A stretch of DNA of 35,362 nucleotides from Lingula anatina (lineage: Eukaryota > Brachiopoda > Lingulata > Lingulida > Lingulidae), in the NCBI RefSeq assembly GCF_001039355.2, contig NW_019775484.1, forward strand, positions 40,290-75,651, given 5' to 3'. Positions 21,791-30,159 of the stretch are shown here, piece by piece. Every line of letters begins with the position of its first letter. Position 1 is the first letter of the stretch. Below the pieces are notes generated by a model. The model saw nothing but the letters and a program-made list of their open reading frames with translations, had not been told where the DNA came from and did not search any database. The position numbers were made by a program, and so were the translations under genes.

Positions 21791-22041
21791 ATAATACATT
21801 GCAATTTAGAAACTAAATCTGGTTAATTCTCACTCTTCTGATTATCAATTTCAAAAAAAAATTACACTTAAAAAAAAAAAAACAAGATTTTTATTGTTGT
21901 TAAGCTTAATTTGTACAAATATCAGAAACATTGGACTAGATTTGACAAAATTATTAATGTTGAACTATTTTAAGTCATGGAATTTGCCAGTGTTTTCAGT
22001 GTTATTTTCAGTTTTTTTCAATTATATTGCTCTTTTTCCAG

Positions 22042-22145
22042 AGTACCCTTTCCATTCTCTACCTGTCTGTGGATGGCTAATTCCTATTGAAAAAGCAGGT
22101 TTTAACAACAACAGCTGCAAATTATTTTTCCTTATGATATCTCCA
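22042..22145. repeat. Exon-like conserved core, copy 7 (start only)
   Basis: Acceptor-like TTTTTCCAG is followed by a plus frame reading YPFHSLPVCGWLIPIEKAGF, the least interrupted plus-strand version, which relates to copy 5. It then leaves the core after 'gaaaaagcagg'. It could be a true small exon of the gene downstream, but its phase does not match the exon at 22683 directly. Confidence 0.35.
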
Positions 22146-22489
22146 AAATGAGGTAATTTTGTTTTCTTGTGGTGTTCAACAATTATCTTTTCATTTTTAG
22201 ATTATTTGTACTTCCTCATTACTGTTGTGTTCAGTCCATGATATCATCCTATATACCTAGTTTTTTCACTGTTGGTTTTGTTATTGTCTATGTCTCTGAG
22301 CTGTATAATGGTGTTGACCAGATGTAACATTAAATGATACACAACATTAGATGCAATAATGAATTAGGCCTAACAGCAAAATCAACACCAAGTTTTAATT
22401 GTGCACAACAAGTAACACATATATTAGGGATATGTAACTAGCATAGACCTCAGAAACATGAGAGTTCAAAAGTTTTAAGAGAAAAGTTA

Positions 22490-22590
22490 AAGTGTTTTTC
22501 CACTTATGGTGTTATCACTGAAAGTGAATGGTGACGAAAGACGCAAGTGACAACTACATGATTGTAGTGACATCTGTGTCTGTACATCTC
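22490..22590 (-). repeat. Reverse-oriented fragment of the palindrome-headed repeat
   Basis: Read on the minus strand it gives TGTACAGACACAGATGT, then ACTTGCGTCTTTCGTCACC, then TTCACTTTCAGTGATAACACC. It matches the head and first unit of the copies at 19130 and 21089. The second palindrome arm is degraded. Confidence 0.6.
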
Positions 22591-22682
22591 AAAAAATTAA
22601 TACACAAATAATTACATAAAAGAATTTATATATCAATCTATATATATATATATATATTCAAATTATTAATTTTGTTTTTCAG

Positions 22683-25600
22683 ATTGTAGAGGATTATAAT
22701 TGCCTGTCCGGCACTAAGGATGAACGTGACTCTCAAAGATTGCAAAACGTAAGGAAATTTAAAAAATTATGGTTTTTCTACCATGTTCCAATTGTAAAAC
22801 CACTAGAATTTAGTATTTTGTGGATAGTTCAAGTGAAGAAGAAAAGGAAACGTAGGTGAAAAATGTAAAGGCATTTAAGTTTTAATTACAGTTTTTCTAA
22901 GACTGCATTCCCAAAGATTTAGATTGATCTATCTGGATTGACCTAACTCCCTGGGGGTTCATGATCAATTGCTGTCAGCTTTTAGTAGGCCGGACAGACG
23001 TTTCAGCTGGCTAAGCTGACAGTTATCTAGTGAGACTTCCTATGGGGATAGATCAATCTAAAATCTGTGGGAATGCAGTTTAAGATGCTAAATTGCTTCA
23101 CGGTTCAGACAATAGTTTGTAACCTCAACAAAACATAGACATACCTAAACTTCAAAGGCATGCAAACTTTATTAAGGGATACTGTTCACAAAAAAAAAAA
23201 AAAAAAAAAAAAGCTGGTTACTTTGGAGCAAAGTTTATTAAACAAAAAGTGAGTTAATTTTTCTGACTAACAAAATAATATAAATGCAAAATTTGTAAAA
23301 TTAATGATGAAATCATACATCATTTACTAAAAAAGTTTATATAATCACTGTCAGGTTGAAATTGTAAGTTTTTTTTTTTTTTTTCATTTCACAGGCATTT
23401 GAGATTTTGGCAATGAATATAAAGACCCAAAGTAAGTTCAACTTAATTAACACATAATTATGATAACTTCTGTTTTGGTGGTATAATAGAATTTATTACA
23501 TTTCTGAGTTGTTTACAATGTATTTATTGTAAAGTATAGTATGGATCTCGTATGATTTGTTATCCCTTGACAATATTCTTGGCATTTATATAAGCTTCAG
23601 AACTTTGATTGCCAGAATAGTCCATTCTGGTGGGCTTTATTATTTAATAAAAGGTGGCTGCCGTGAGCTCAATGAAGAATGCAGAAAAGGGTAACATCAT
23701 ATTTCATTTAAAATTTCAATCAGTGCCATCAACTGGCTTATATTACTTAATCAGGAATCTATATAAAGTAAAGTCCAATGTTTAGCTTGGTTTATATTTA
23801 ATATTCTGCATTTATGAGGATGGGCATTTTCTTAATATGAATCTTATTAAGCGTGTACGCTGGCGGTACTCATGGTTTTAGTCCCGACCCGTCTCGTACA
23901 GCTCCGCCGGCTCCGCAGTCGGGCGCCGGAAACAAGTCACCGTTACCGCTTCTCCTCCTAGACCGCAAGGACCTGTGTCCCCATCTCTTGGATTTAGGTC
24001 ACATATAATCTCAACTTAAACACCCTGGTTTTTTTGTCTCCGTCAGTGCACTGGCCTGGGCGTGACGCTTGTTGAAATGCACCCTTGTCAAAATTTTTGA
24101 AAATTCAATGCTAAATATCTCCCAAACCAAAGGAATTATGGGAAAAATTACTACAGAAGTCTGACCGAAAGTCATATGTGGAGATTCTAAATATGTCCTT
24201 GGATTTGACTTTTGACTGTTTTTTCAAGGTCAAACAAGCCAAAATTTTCTAAAAATGGGAATTTTCTGTAAAAAAATATTTGTTTGTGCTAATTTTTGGA
24301 AACTATGCAGCCCTAAGCTCTCCTATTTTAGTGAGGGGTTACCATTGGGGACTCCTTTCATCTTTGAGAGTTTGGGGTCAATCGGTGCATTTTCACGGGA
24401 GAAGCAGCCATTAGATACCGAAACTGAAAACTCGCTCTAAATCTGGAACGGTAAATGCCAGAGATCTCTGTTTTATTGCATTTTGTAGACCTTGTCAAGT
24501 GCAATACTGGAGGTGGTGTCCATTTTTTAAAAACACACACAGAGTCGGGCAAAATGACCTTTATTTCCCAGAATCTAGAACACTATAAATAAGTAGAACA
24601 GACAAACTCAATATTAATAGATTGGATCATAAATAAATTAAACCATTTCTGCAACAGATCATGAAAAGTCCCAACCCAAAGTAGGGATTATTGTGATGAA
24701 AGTCTAGTTAAAATAAGCATTTCAGTTCATTGCACAGTGGAGCAATCCCAATCACTGCATTTGCACTTAATTAAATTGCACGTGACACAGTTCATGTCCA
24801 CACTTGAGCATGCATCTGGCGACATAAAAGTTGTGTGTGGACTCACAAACCCTTATAGTTTCTGCACTGCTGATGTAACAACATCTAGCTTCATAACTGT
24901 AGACGGTTTGATATATTCGTAGACGGCGTCGCTCTTCCAATCCCCCATGGCTTTGACCATGGCAAGGGGTGTACCTACGGACATCAGCCAAGTTGCTCCC
25001 CCTCTGTGAAGGCTGTGGGTGTTGTAGGTGGCTGAGGAGAGTCCAATATCTTTCAAAGCCTGGATGAGGCGACGACGAAACATAGATTGCGTAAGCACAG
25101 ATAAATTTCCTTTCTCATCTGTGTAGGAGAAGAGGGGTGTGTCAGGAGCTGCAAGCTGGGCACCCAGGAATTTTAACAATGTTGTGATGGGACAGAGGGC
25201 AGAACCTGCTATGTAAGGCAGCACAACTGTATGTGGCGGGTGTCCATACTGATTTGTCTTTGACTTGGCTATCCTAAGTATGCCCCCTTCCCCCATCACA
25301 GAAAAATCTTTCCGACACAAAGAATGTCCTGGTTCAGACTGGGATTTCACTGTCACGTTGCTTACTCGAAGAAGTCCAAAGAAAGCACAAAGGCAAGCGG
25401 CCCATTGTTGTAGGTCCTGCAAGTTGCTGAGGTTGAATGTGCCATGGAGTTTATAAAGGTGCTCTGGAAGTAGCGGCAGTTTTTGGTTCCCTTGATCTCC
25501 CTTGTGTCGTCTTATTCCCCCTAGGATGGTCTTAAGCTCCCAAGATGTAAGAGGATTGCCTAGGCCAAACTCCATGTGCAGTATCCTGATGTTTAGGTAT

Positions 25601-28600
25601 TGACGGACTGTCGAGACAGCACAAGAGCGTGCCAGAAAGGCAGCATAGCGGCACACGTTCTTACTCGACACCGGGAGTGGTGCACAGTTAATGGCATTGC
25701 AGAATTTAATGTATGAATTAAGGTGTGTTCTGTAAGTCACTTTTGTGGATGTAGCGAATAGCTGAGACTTCCAAAAGGCAACTTCTTGGTCTAGTTCTCT
25801 ACATAGCTTCGTGGCAGTATTCCCTGTGAATACAGAAACATAAGTGAATGAGCAGTCATGTGGTTATTAAGGTAGTATGCGGGTGGTAATATATTTAGGC
25901 ATGAGTACCACAGATTTATCAGGTCAGTTAATTGGAAGGCTTTTCCTGGCTCATGTAAATGCGAGATTGTATCAGCAAGGACATTGTCCGTCCCCGTTAT
26001 GTGAGACGCTTCCAATGCAAAGTTACAATGCAGAGCCAGGCTCGATAGCTCTTTTAAAAGATTATTACACATGACGTTGGGTGAGGCCCCTTTGTTAATG
26101 ATGTCCATAGCCACTTTGCTATCTGTATGAATAACAACACGCTTGTTCTTCCATGTCACTCCCCATCTATGCGCTGCCAGGACTACAGCTGCGAGTTCCT
26201 GGACGTTAATATGCTGAACGCTCAGAACTGGGCTGTCTGAAAGCCAGTTGGTATAGAACCAATCCCCGTAGTGGAAAGCTCCCCCTGCGGTGCTACTAGN
26301 CTGATGATTTTGCAAATCAAAAATGCAATCCTGGAGTTTGTGCAGTTGAGGAAAACCAGGGTATGCTGTTGTATACTGGCTGTTTATCTTGTGAAATCTA
26401 CCCATGTTTATGAATTGATATAATTAAAGAAAAATGCAGCATGGCTTGCCTACATCTGAAATGGTGTTGAGTTTTTGTTTTTATTTTATTTAAAGCCAAA
26501 AATTTTGTCACTCTGTATTTGAATAAATTTGATCAAATTTCACAGTATTATGGAGAATACTGTGAAAAGGAGCCTTCAGCTTTCACTGGAGCTGATGCAA
26601 GTTCACATAAGTTGATAGTAGACTACATAATCTTTAATCAAGATCCTTTTTGAGGTCAAATTTGAAAAACTGTATTTTGCTTTAAAATTTCATTTTGTTG
26701 ATTATCATATCTCGTAGTAAGTTTCTTTTAACATTTTTGCATCTAAGATTAAATTCATCTTATGTCAGTCTTGGTTGTTCTAGTTAAATTGCTGTATGGT
26801 ATTTTTATCATATTGTAAATAAGTCCCTGTTGCTTCTTCAATGAATTATTTCCCTTCTTGATTTGATACATTCCCAGTAAATATGTTATTTCAGAAACAG
26901 CTGCCATTGTGGTCCCCATTATACTTGGGGTCATCCTATTAGAGGCAGTTATTGTTGTGTTCCTATTTCTGCAAAGAAGAAGGTAAGATTTCTCTCTCTC
27001 TCTCTTGCAAAGAATTTTAAGAAAAAATTGTTAAGTCATCTTAGATGATATCAAATGCATCTTAGAAAATAAGTTATTCATTATCAAACTGTTTTTTCTT
27101 AAAGGCATATAAGGTATAATCATTGCAACAATTTTTAAAAGACTTATTTAATATTTAATATATGTCCAAATATTAATCTTTTGGTAATGATAACTGGTAA
27201 TTGAAGATGAATACCATTTTATATTCCAATGCCCAATGTACAAAACAGACAGAGTCACCTTTTTAAGTAAAACCTCAATCCTAAAAGCTGATCCCAGGTC
27301 ACCAGACAGTCATTTATGCCATGTATTTAACAGTGCCAAAAAAGATACTCTAGTGTCCCTCTCCAACTTTATAATCAAATCATTCAAGAAAAGAAGTGAA
27401 GTAGTTGCTCTGCTTGGTAACTCTTAGCATATCCCTTAAAATGTCAGTGTATGGTCCCACTGTTGTGAGAAGTGACTCGGCAGTGGGACTGAACATGGCA
27501 CAATATTTATATCTGTGTAACTTATTTACTTATCTGTCTTATGTAATTGTCATTAGTCGTAATTATCCATGTCATCAAACTGGCTTTAAACAGCTATGTA
27601 ACCTTGGTTTAAGTTTAAACATATTCTTTTTGTGTAACATGTTTATAGTATGTTTATGGTAAATTTAAAATCACACCAAGGTTTATTGCATTGCTTAGAT
27701 AGAATATTTTATGAGTAATTTTACTGATACGTATGTCCATTATATAAAGATGGTAATGCACTAACTGTATTGTATCGTCATTAGTATATCATATTGTACA
27801 AGGTCATGACAATCTATGTACCAGTACAGAAATGAATTGAATTGAATTGAATTGATAACAAACAATTCCCTTGCATATTGAAATAGTTGTTGCTGTTATT
27901 TCAGTATGGGCAAGGCCCTAGCTGCATTTGAATGGGGAGGAGTGAATTCAGACTGGGGCACCTGCAGGAACTGGCTTTCCATGGAGAAAAGGTTGTGGCC
28001 ATCAGCATGCCAGACTTAGCATATGACAGCTCTGTGGCACAGAATGGAGTAAATAGCTTCAATAACTGGAAATTTTCTTTTTTTATTCATTAGTCTAAAG
28101 TTCTTGTCTTTTTTGAAGACTACAACAAACCAAAAAACACGCTTAACCTAAAACAGGGCATGGCCAGCCCCAGTGACCCACTCATCCCAATGGGGTAGCA
28201 GACAACCAGTCATCAGAGATCACAGTCCATATACCACATAAAGAATGTATTAATTACTTTAAAATGTGAGGGGAAATGATACAGCTCAGTCAGTGTAGCA
28301 AGTGGAGTTGATATGATTCCAAACTTACAAAACTTACAAACTTACTGAGTTTGAAAATCAGCTTTATTTTTATAATTTTTACAACATTATTTTTTTTTAT
28401 TATTATTNAAGTTATTCATTATCAAACTCTTTTTTCTTAAAGACATATAAGGTATAATCATTGCAGCAATTTTTTAAAGACTCATTTAATATTTAATATA
28501 AGTCCAAATATTAATCTTTTGGTAATGATAACAAACATTTCCCTTGCATATTGAAATAGTTGTTGCTGTTATTTCAGTATGGGCAAGGCCCTAGCTGCAT

Positions 28601-28760
28601 TTGAATGGGGAGGGGGTGAATTCAGACTGGGGCACCTGCAGGAACTGGCTTTCCATGGAGAAAAGGTTGTGGCCATCAGCATGCCAGACTTAGCATATGA
28701 CAGCTCTGTGGCACAGAATGGAGTAAATAGTCAAAAATTATTTAGAAATGTGATCAATTA
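22683..28760 (+). CDS. 3-prime exons of a single-pass membrane protein gene
   Basis: Four plus-strand exons agree in phase. Exon 22683-22748 (after TTTTTCAG, before GTAAGG) reads IVEDYNCLSGTKDERDSQRL.. and enters and leaves in phase 0. Exon 23395-23431 (after TTTCACAG, before GTAAGT) encodes AFEILAMNIKTQ and ends in phase 1. Exon 26895-26982 (after TTATTTCAG, before GTAAGA) starts with the two bases needed and encodes TAAIVVPIILGVILLEAV, then IVVFLFLQRR, a transmembrane helix followed by basic stop-transfer residues, ending in phase 2. The last exon completes the codon and reads MGKALAAFEWGGGEFRLGHL, then KVVAISMPDLAYDSS, in the copy at 28578. This is an ectodomain end, membrane anchor and cytoplasmic tail. 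Upstream ectodomain exons are not identified, so the family is unknown. Its introns hold several mobile elements. Confidence 0.7.
22902..23079. mobile_element. 178-bp MITE with ~31-bp terminal inverted repeats, in an intron
   Basis: The ends read ACTGCATTCCCA on each strand and continue as CAAAGATTTAGATTGATC (left) against CACAGATTTTAGATTGATC (right), one base of slip apart. A second inner inverted repeat (CTGTCAGCTT / AAGCTGACAG) makes a nested hairpin. Flanks are CTAAG on the left and TTAAG on the right, a possible short target duplication. It has no coding capacity. A one-ended relic lies at 13843. Confidence 0.75.
23187..23215. repeat. Poly-A tract in an intron
   Basis: A run of more than 20 A residues at about 23191-23212 within the intron between exons 22683 and 23395. 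No target-site duplication or retroelement is recognised beside it. Confidence 0.7.
23848..24525 (+). repeat. Dispersed repeat with nuclear-receptor-like sites, copy II
   Basis: Colinear with 17411-18048. It starts near 'gtacgctggcggtac', has a GC-rich insertion (TCCGCCGGCTCCGC region, ~23896-23930) not seen in copy I, and keeps 'ccaaaggaattatgg' and 'gaaagtcatatgtgga'. The extended half-site TCAAGGTCA is intact at 24224-24232, but the DR1 is decayed (TGACTTTTGACTG). It ends where the antisense DIRS-type fragment begins. Confidence 0.65.
24560..24565 (-). terminator. Polyadenylation signal of the antisense recombinase unit
   Basis: AATAAA on the minus strand, about 290 bases beyond the recombinase stop codon. 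A GT-rich tract (TGTGTGTGTTTTT, minus strand) follows about 20 bases later, the usual downstream element arrangement. Confidence 0.45.
24853..25740 (-). CDS. DIRS-type tyrosine recombinase, intact frame but altered active site
   Basis: The 295-residue frame is a tyrosine recombinase of the DIRS/Ngaro retrotransposon type, the enzyme that integrates circular cDNA through a covalent tyrosyl-DNA intermediate. An N-terminal SAM-like core-binding part (about residues 1-85) precedes the catalytic part. Visible are GLLRVSNV with Arg125, KSKTNQYGH with the beta-strand lysine near 159-161, the box-II region THSLHRGGATW, then GDWKSDAVYEYI with Trp268 and nucleophile Tyr276. In the family box II is H-x-x-R. 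Here His242 is followed at +3 by His245, so the second catalytic arginine is missing, by what could be a single CGC-to-CAC transition. The same frame is open upstream to 25863 and overlaps the RNase H frame, as in DIRS elements. It lies antisense in an intron of the membrane-protein gene. Confidence 0.85.
   Translation of the reverse strand: MTYRTHLNSYIKFCNAINCAPLPVSSKNVCRYAAFLARSCAVSTVRQYLNIRILHMEFGLGNPLTSWELKTILGGIRRHKGDQGNQKLPLLPEHLYKLHGTFNLSNLQDLQQWAACLCAFFGLLRVSNVTVKSQSEPGHSLCRKDFSVMGEGGILRIAKSKTNQYGHPPHTVVLPYIAGSALCPITTLLKFLGAQLAAPDTPLFSYTDEKGNLSVLTQSMFRRRLIQALKDIGLSSATYNTHSLHRGGATWLMSVGTPLAMVKAMGDWKSDAVYEYIKPSTVMKLDVVTSAVQKL
25791..26405 (-). CDS. DIRS-type RNase H domain, remnant of a reverse transcriptase polyprotein
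   Basis: The 204-residue frame holds an RNase H domain, which degrades the RNA strand of the RNA-DNA hybrid during reverse transcription. Motifs include INVQELAAVVLA (Glu70), VVIHTDSKVAMD (Asp95) and TGTDNVLADTISHL (Asp145). The first strand, normally TDAS followed by G-rich sequence, reads HQxSSTAGGAF, so the first catalytic Asp appears lost. An N at 26300 falls in the next codon. No reverse transcriptase palm (YxDD) lies upstream, and AT-rich DNA begins beyond the ATG at 26405, so the element is 5-prime truncated. The tail after the RNase H (NLWYSCLNILPPAYYLN) overlaps the recombinase frame, the order RT-RH-YR of DIRS elements. Confidence 0.8.
   Translation of the reverse strand: MGRFHKINSQYTTAYPGFPQLHKLQDCIFDLQNHQXSSTAGGAFHYGDWFYTNWLSDSPVLSVQHINVQELAAVVLAAHRWGVTWKNKRVVIHTDSKVAMDIINKGASPNVMCNNLLKELSSLALHCNFALEASHITGTDNVLADTISHLHEPGKAFQLTDLINLWYSCLNILPPAYYLNNHMTAHSLMFLYSQGILPRSYVEN
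26406..26894. other. Intronic AT-rich DNA, no gene seen
   Basis: The sequence between the antisense DIRS-type fragment and the transmembrane exon. No repeat match, inverted terminal repeats or open frame of note. A local near-repeat, 'cacagtattatggagaatactgtga', around 26540-26565 can form a small hairpin. Confidence 0.4.
27071..28056. repeat. First copy of a duplicated exon-bearing segment (allele A type)
   Basis: Homologous to 28409-28730 across intron and exon, starting at AAGTTATTCATTATCAAACT and ending at GGAGTAAATAG. It differs by a 658-bp insertion. In its exon (27905 onward) it also has one base fewer in a G-rich run (GGGGAGGAGTG against GGGGAGGGGGTG), which shifts the frame to an early TAG. 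It is probably an alternative allele; the deletion may be a sequencing error or a null variant. Confidence 0.75.
27195..27852 (+). mobile_element. 658-bp retro-insertion with (GAATT)n tail
   Basis: The insertion is defined by the empty site in the second copy (28532-28540 region, 'aatgataacaaac'). It is flanked by TGATAAC at 27188-27194 and 27853-27859. It ends in about four GAATT units, as in many LINE and LINE-derived SINE 3-prime tails. A plus frame at 27236-27427 (63 codons) is open but unrecognised. I infer a 5-prime-truncated non-LTR element. Confidence 0.7.
28409..28730. repeat. Second copy of the duplicated exon-bearing segment (allele B type)
   Basis: It begins immediately after the N at 28408 and repeats the intron end and terminal exon of the membrane-protein gene without the 658-bp insertion. 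The exon from 28578 keeps the frame that agrees with the transmembrane exon. Beyond GTAAATAG the two copies diverge completely, at what may be an exon donor (GGA then GTAAAT) or a duplication breakpoint. Confidence 0.75.
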
Positions 28761-28761
28761 A

Positions 28762-29148
28762 AGATCTGAGGGTTTCATTTGGATACTCAGTTGAGACAAA
28801 AGATTCAGAACTTCCAGATGAAAATACAAAACAGCAATTTGCAGTTTGTTTTAAAACATCATCCTAGAAATATATCTGTGTTGGATTCCTTGGTGTACTC
28901 AACATTCCAAGAACTATTGTCTTGGTTCAGAAACGGGTAGAAGATAAATTTATATTTAATAGCATACAAGACATGTTGATGGTTTTTTCCTTCTGGCTTT
29001 GAACTATATGTCATGTGACATTTAATAGACGTCTTTGGATGGTAATTTTATCAATATTTGATCAATACAAAAGGCTGAAAAGCTTTAAGAAGGCTGGAAG
29101 AAAATTAGTCCCACTCCATTGCAACATTACTTATATATGATTTTTATT
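28762..29148. other. AT-rich stretch, no gene seen
   Basis: About 390 bp downstream of the last coding exon, possibly 3-prime untranslated or intergenic. I see no clear AATAAA at the expected place and no open frame. Confidence 0.35.
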
Positions 29149-29645
29149 TACAGACAGAAGTGTCTGAACATATTGCTGTCACATGCGTCTGTCATCACCG
29201 TCTTTGCCATGCACTTTCAGTGTTATAACGATAAGTAGAAAATTATTTTGCCTTCAAACTTACAACAAGGTGAATATTCATATATTGGATGAGTTTGAAA
29301 ATCAACTTTATTTTTATAATTTTTACAACATTCATTTTTTTTTTTTTTTTTGTTTTTTTGTTTAAGTGTTTTTTCCTCAGGTTCAATTCTTAGACATAAA
29401 CGTCTCATTATTGAACATATTACATACATAAATTTGATAAATGTGTTCTTTTCACAAATTATGCATTTTAACAATTTTGTTAGTTGATTATATAAAAATG
29501 ATGGTAAATCTGTTATCATGTCTTGTGAAATAAAGAGTCAAAATTGGAAAATAAAATTATATCAGGGCAGTTTGTCAAGTTCAATCCTTCACTATGTTTA
29601 TAATTTCAAAATGGAGCAAATTGGATATTTAAAATTGTTCTATTG
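29149..29645 (+). repeat. Shortened copy of the palindrome-headed composite repeat
   Basis: It starts with a decayed head (TTTACAGACAGAAGTGTCTGAACAT), then 'gctgtcacatgcgtctgtcatcaccg', one internal unit ('aatcaactttatttttataa'), a poly-T run and the 'gttgattatataaaaatg' tail segment. The order is the same as in 19130-20430 but with only one internal unit, so the array at 19130 expanded after or apart from this copy. A related 60-bp piece also lies at 28341-28400. Confidence 0.65.
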
Positions 29646-30150
29646 ATGTATTTTTTATTTGTTTGAATAGAGGCCTGTTGATACCATATTGCTGTACTTG
29701 AAATTTTATTTGTTCTGTTAGTGTTAGTGCATTGTTCTTTAAGTATGAGATTATTAATTTTGATTTTTAGATACTTGTCAGAAAGTATTTTTTTGTTTTT
29801 GAGTGTGTGCATGCCAATATTATGTATGTTCTCCCTTATTTTACTGAAATAAAGGATGTTTTGGGGTGAAAATGTGTATGTTCAATTGTTGCTCTTTTTC
29901 TCCCTCTAATCTTTTTCCTTTCACTTTAATTTTCATTAAAAAAATCCCTCAATATTTTTTTAAAATGGAATAATATCAATAAGAAGATTTTCCAATTAAA
30001 AATATACAAATTTATATATTTGATTACCCCCAAGTTAATAGATTATGCTTTCTTTTATGGAGTGCTTTGCTGAAAGATATTCTGTATAATTAAATAGTAT
30101 ATTTGATGATAACAGACAACAATAAATCTTTACTAGTTTTTCAAATTCAG
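29646..30150. other. AT-rich stretch, no gene seen
   Basis: About 500 bp of AT-rich DNA with short minus-strand open frames of low-complexity composition (asparagine, lysine and isoleucine rich). No repeat or RNA gene is recognised. Confidence 0.35.
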
Positions 30151-30159
30151 CTGCAGGGG

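Larger units (their letters stand above)
6770..22110. repeat. Degenerate higher-order repeat array
   Basis: A unit of about 190 bp recurs many times. Its landmarks are 'catggaatttgccagt', 'ttcagtgtaattttcag', 'aaatatattgtccgaa', 'actgatcagcttatc' and 'gttgttaagcatcatttg'. Examples start near 7437, 10098, 10294, 11052, 14167, 14358, 16171, 21436 and 21977. Between groups of units sits a ~240-bp exon-like core. The array is interrupted by unique DNA and by MITEs, and copies have diverged by substitutions and indels, so it is old and not a homogenised satellite. It may descend from repeated segmental duplication of one locus or from a family of nested transposons. Confidence 0.75.

Noticed and set aside
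24767-24991. Minus-strand frame of 74 codons overlapping the recombinase end
   Set aside because: It is an out-of-frame shadow of the tyrosine recombinase and has no domain.
29223-29519. 98-codon minus frame
   Set aside because: It lies in the palindrome-headed repeat and a poly-T run and is lysine-rich low complexity.
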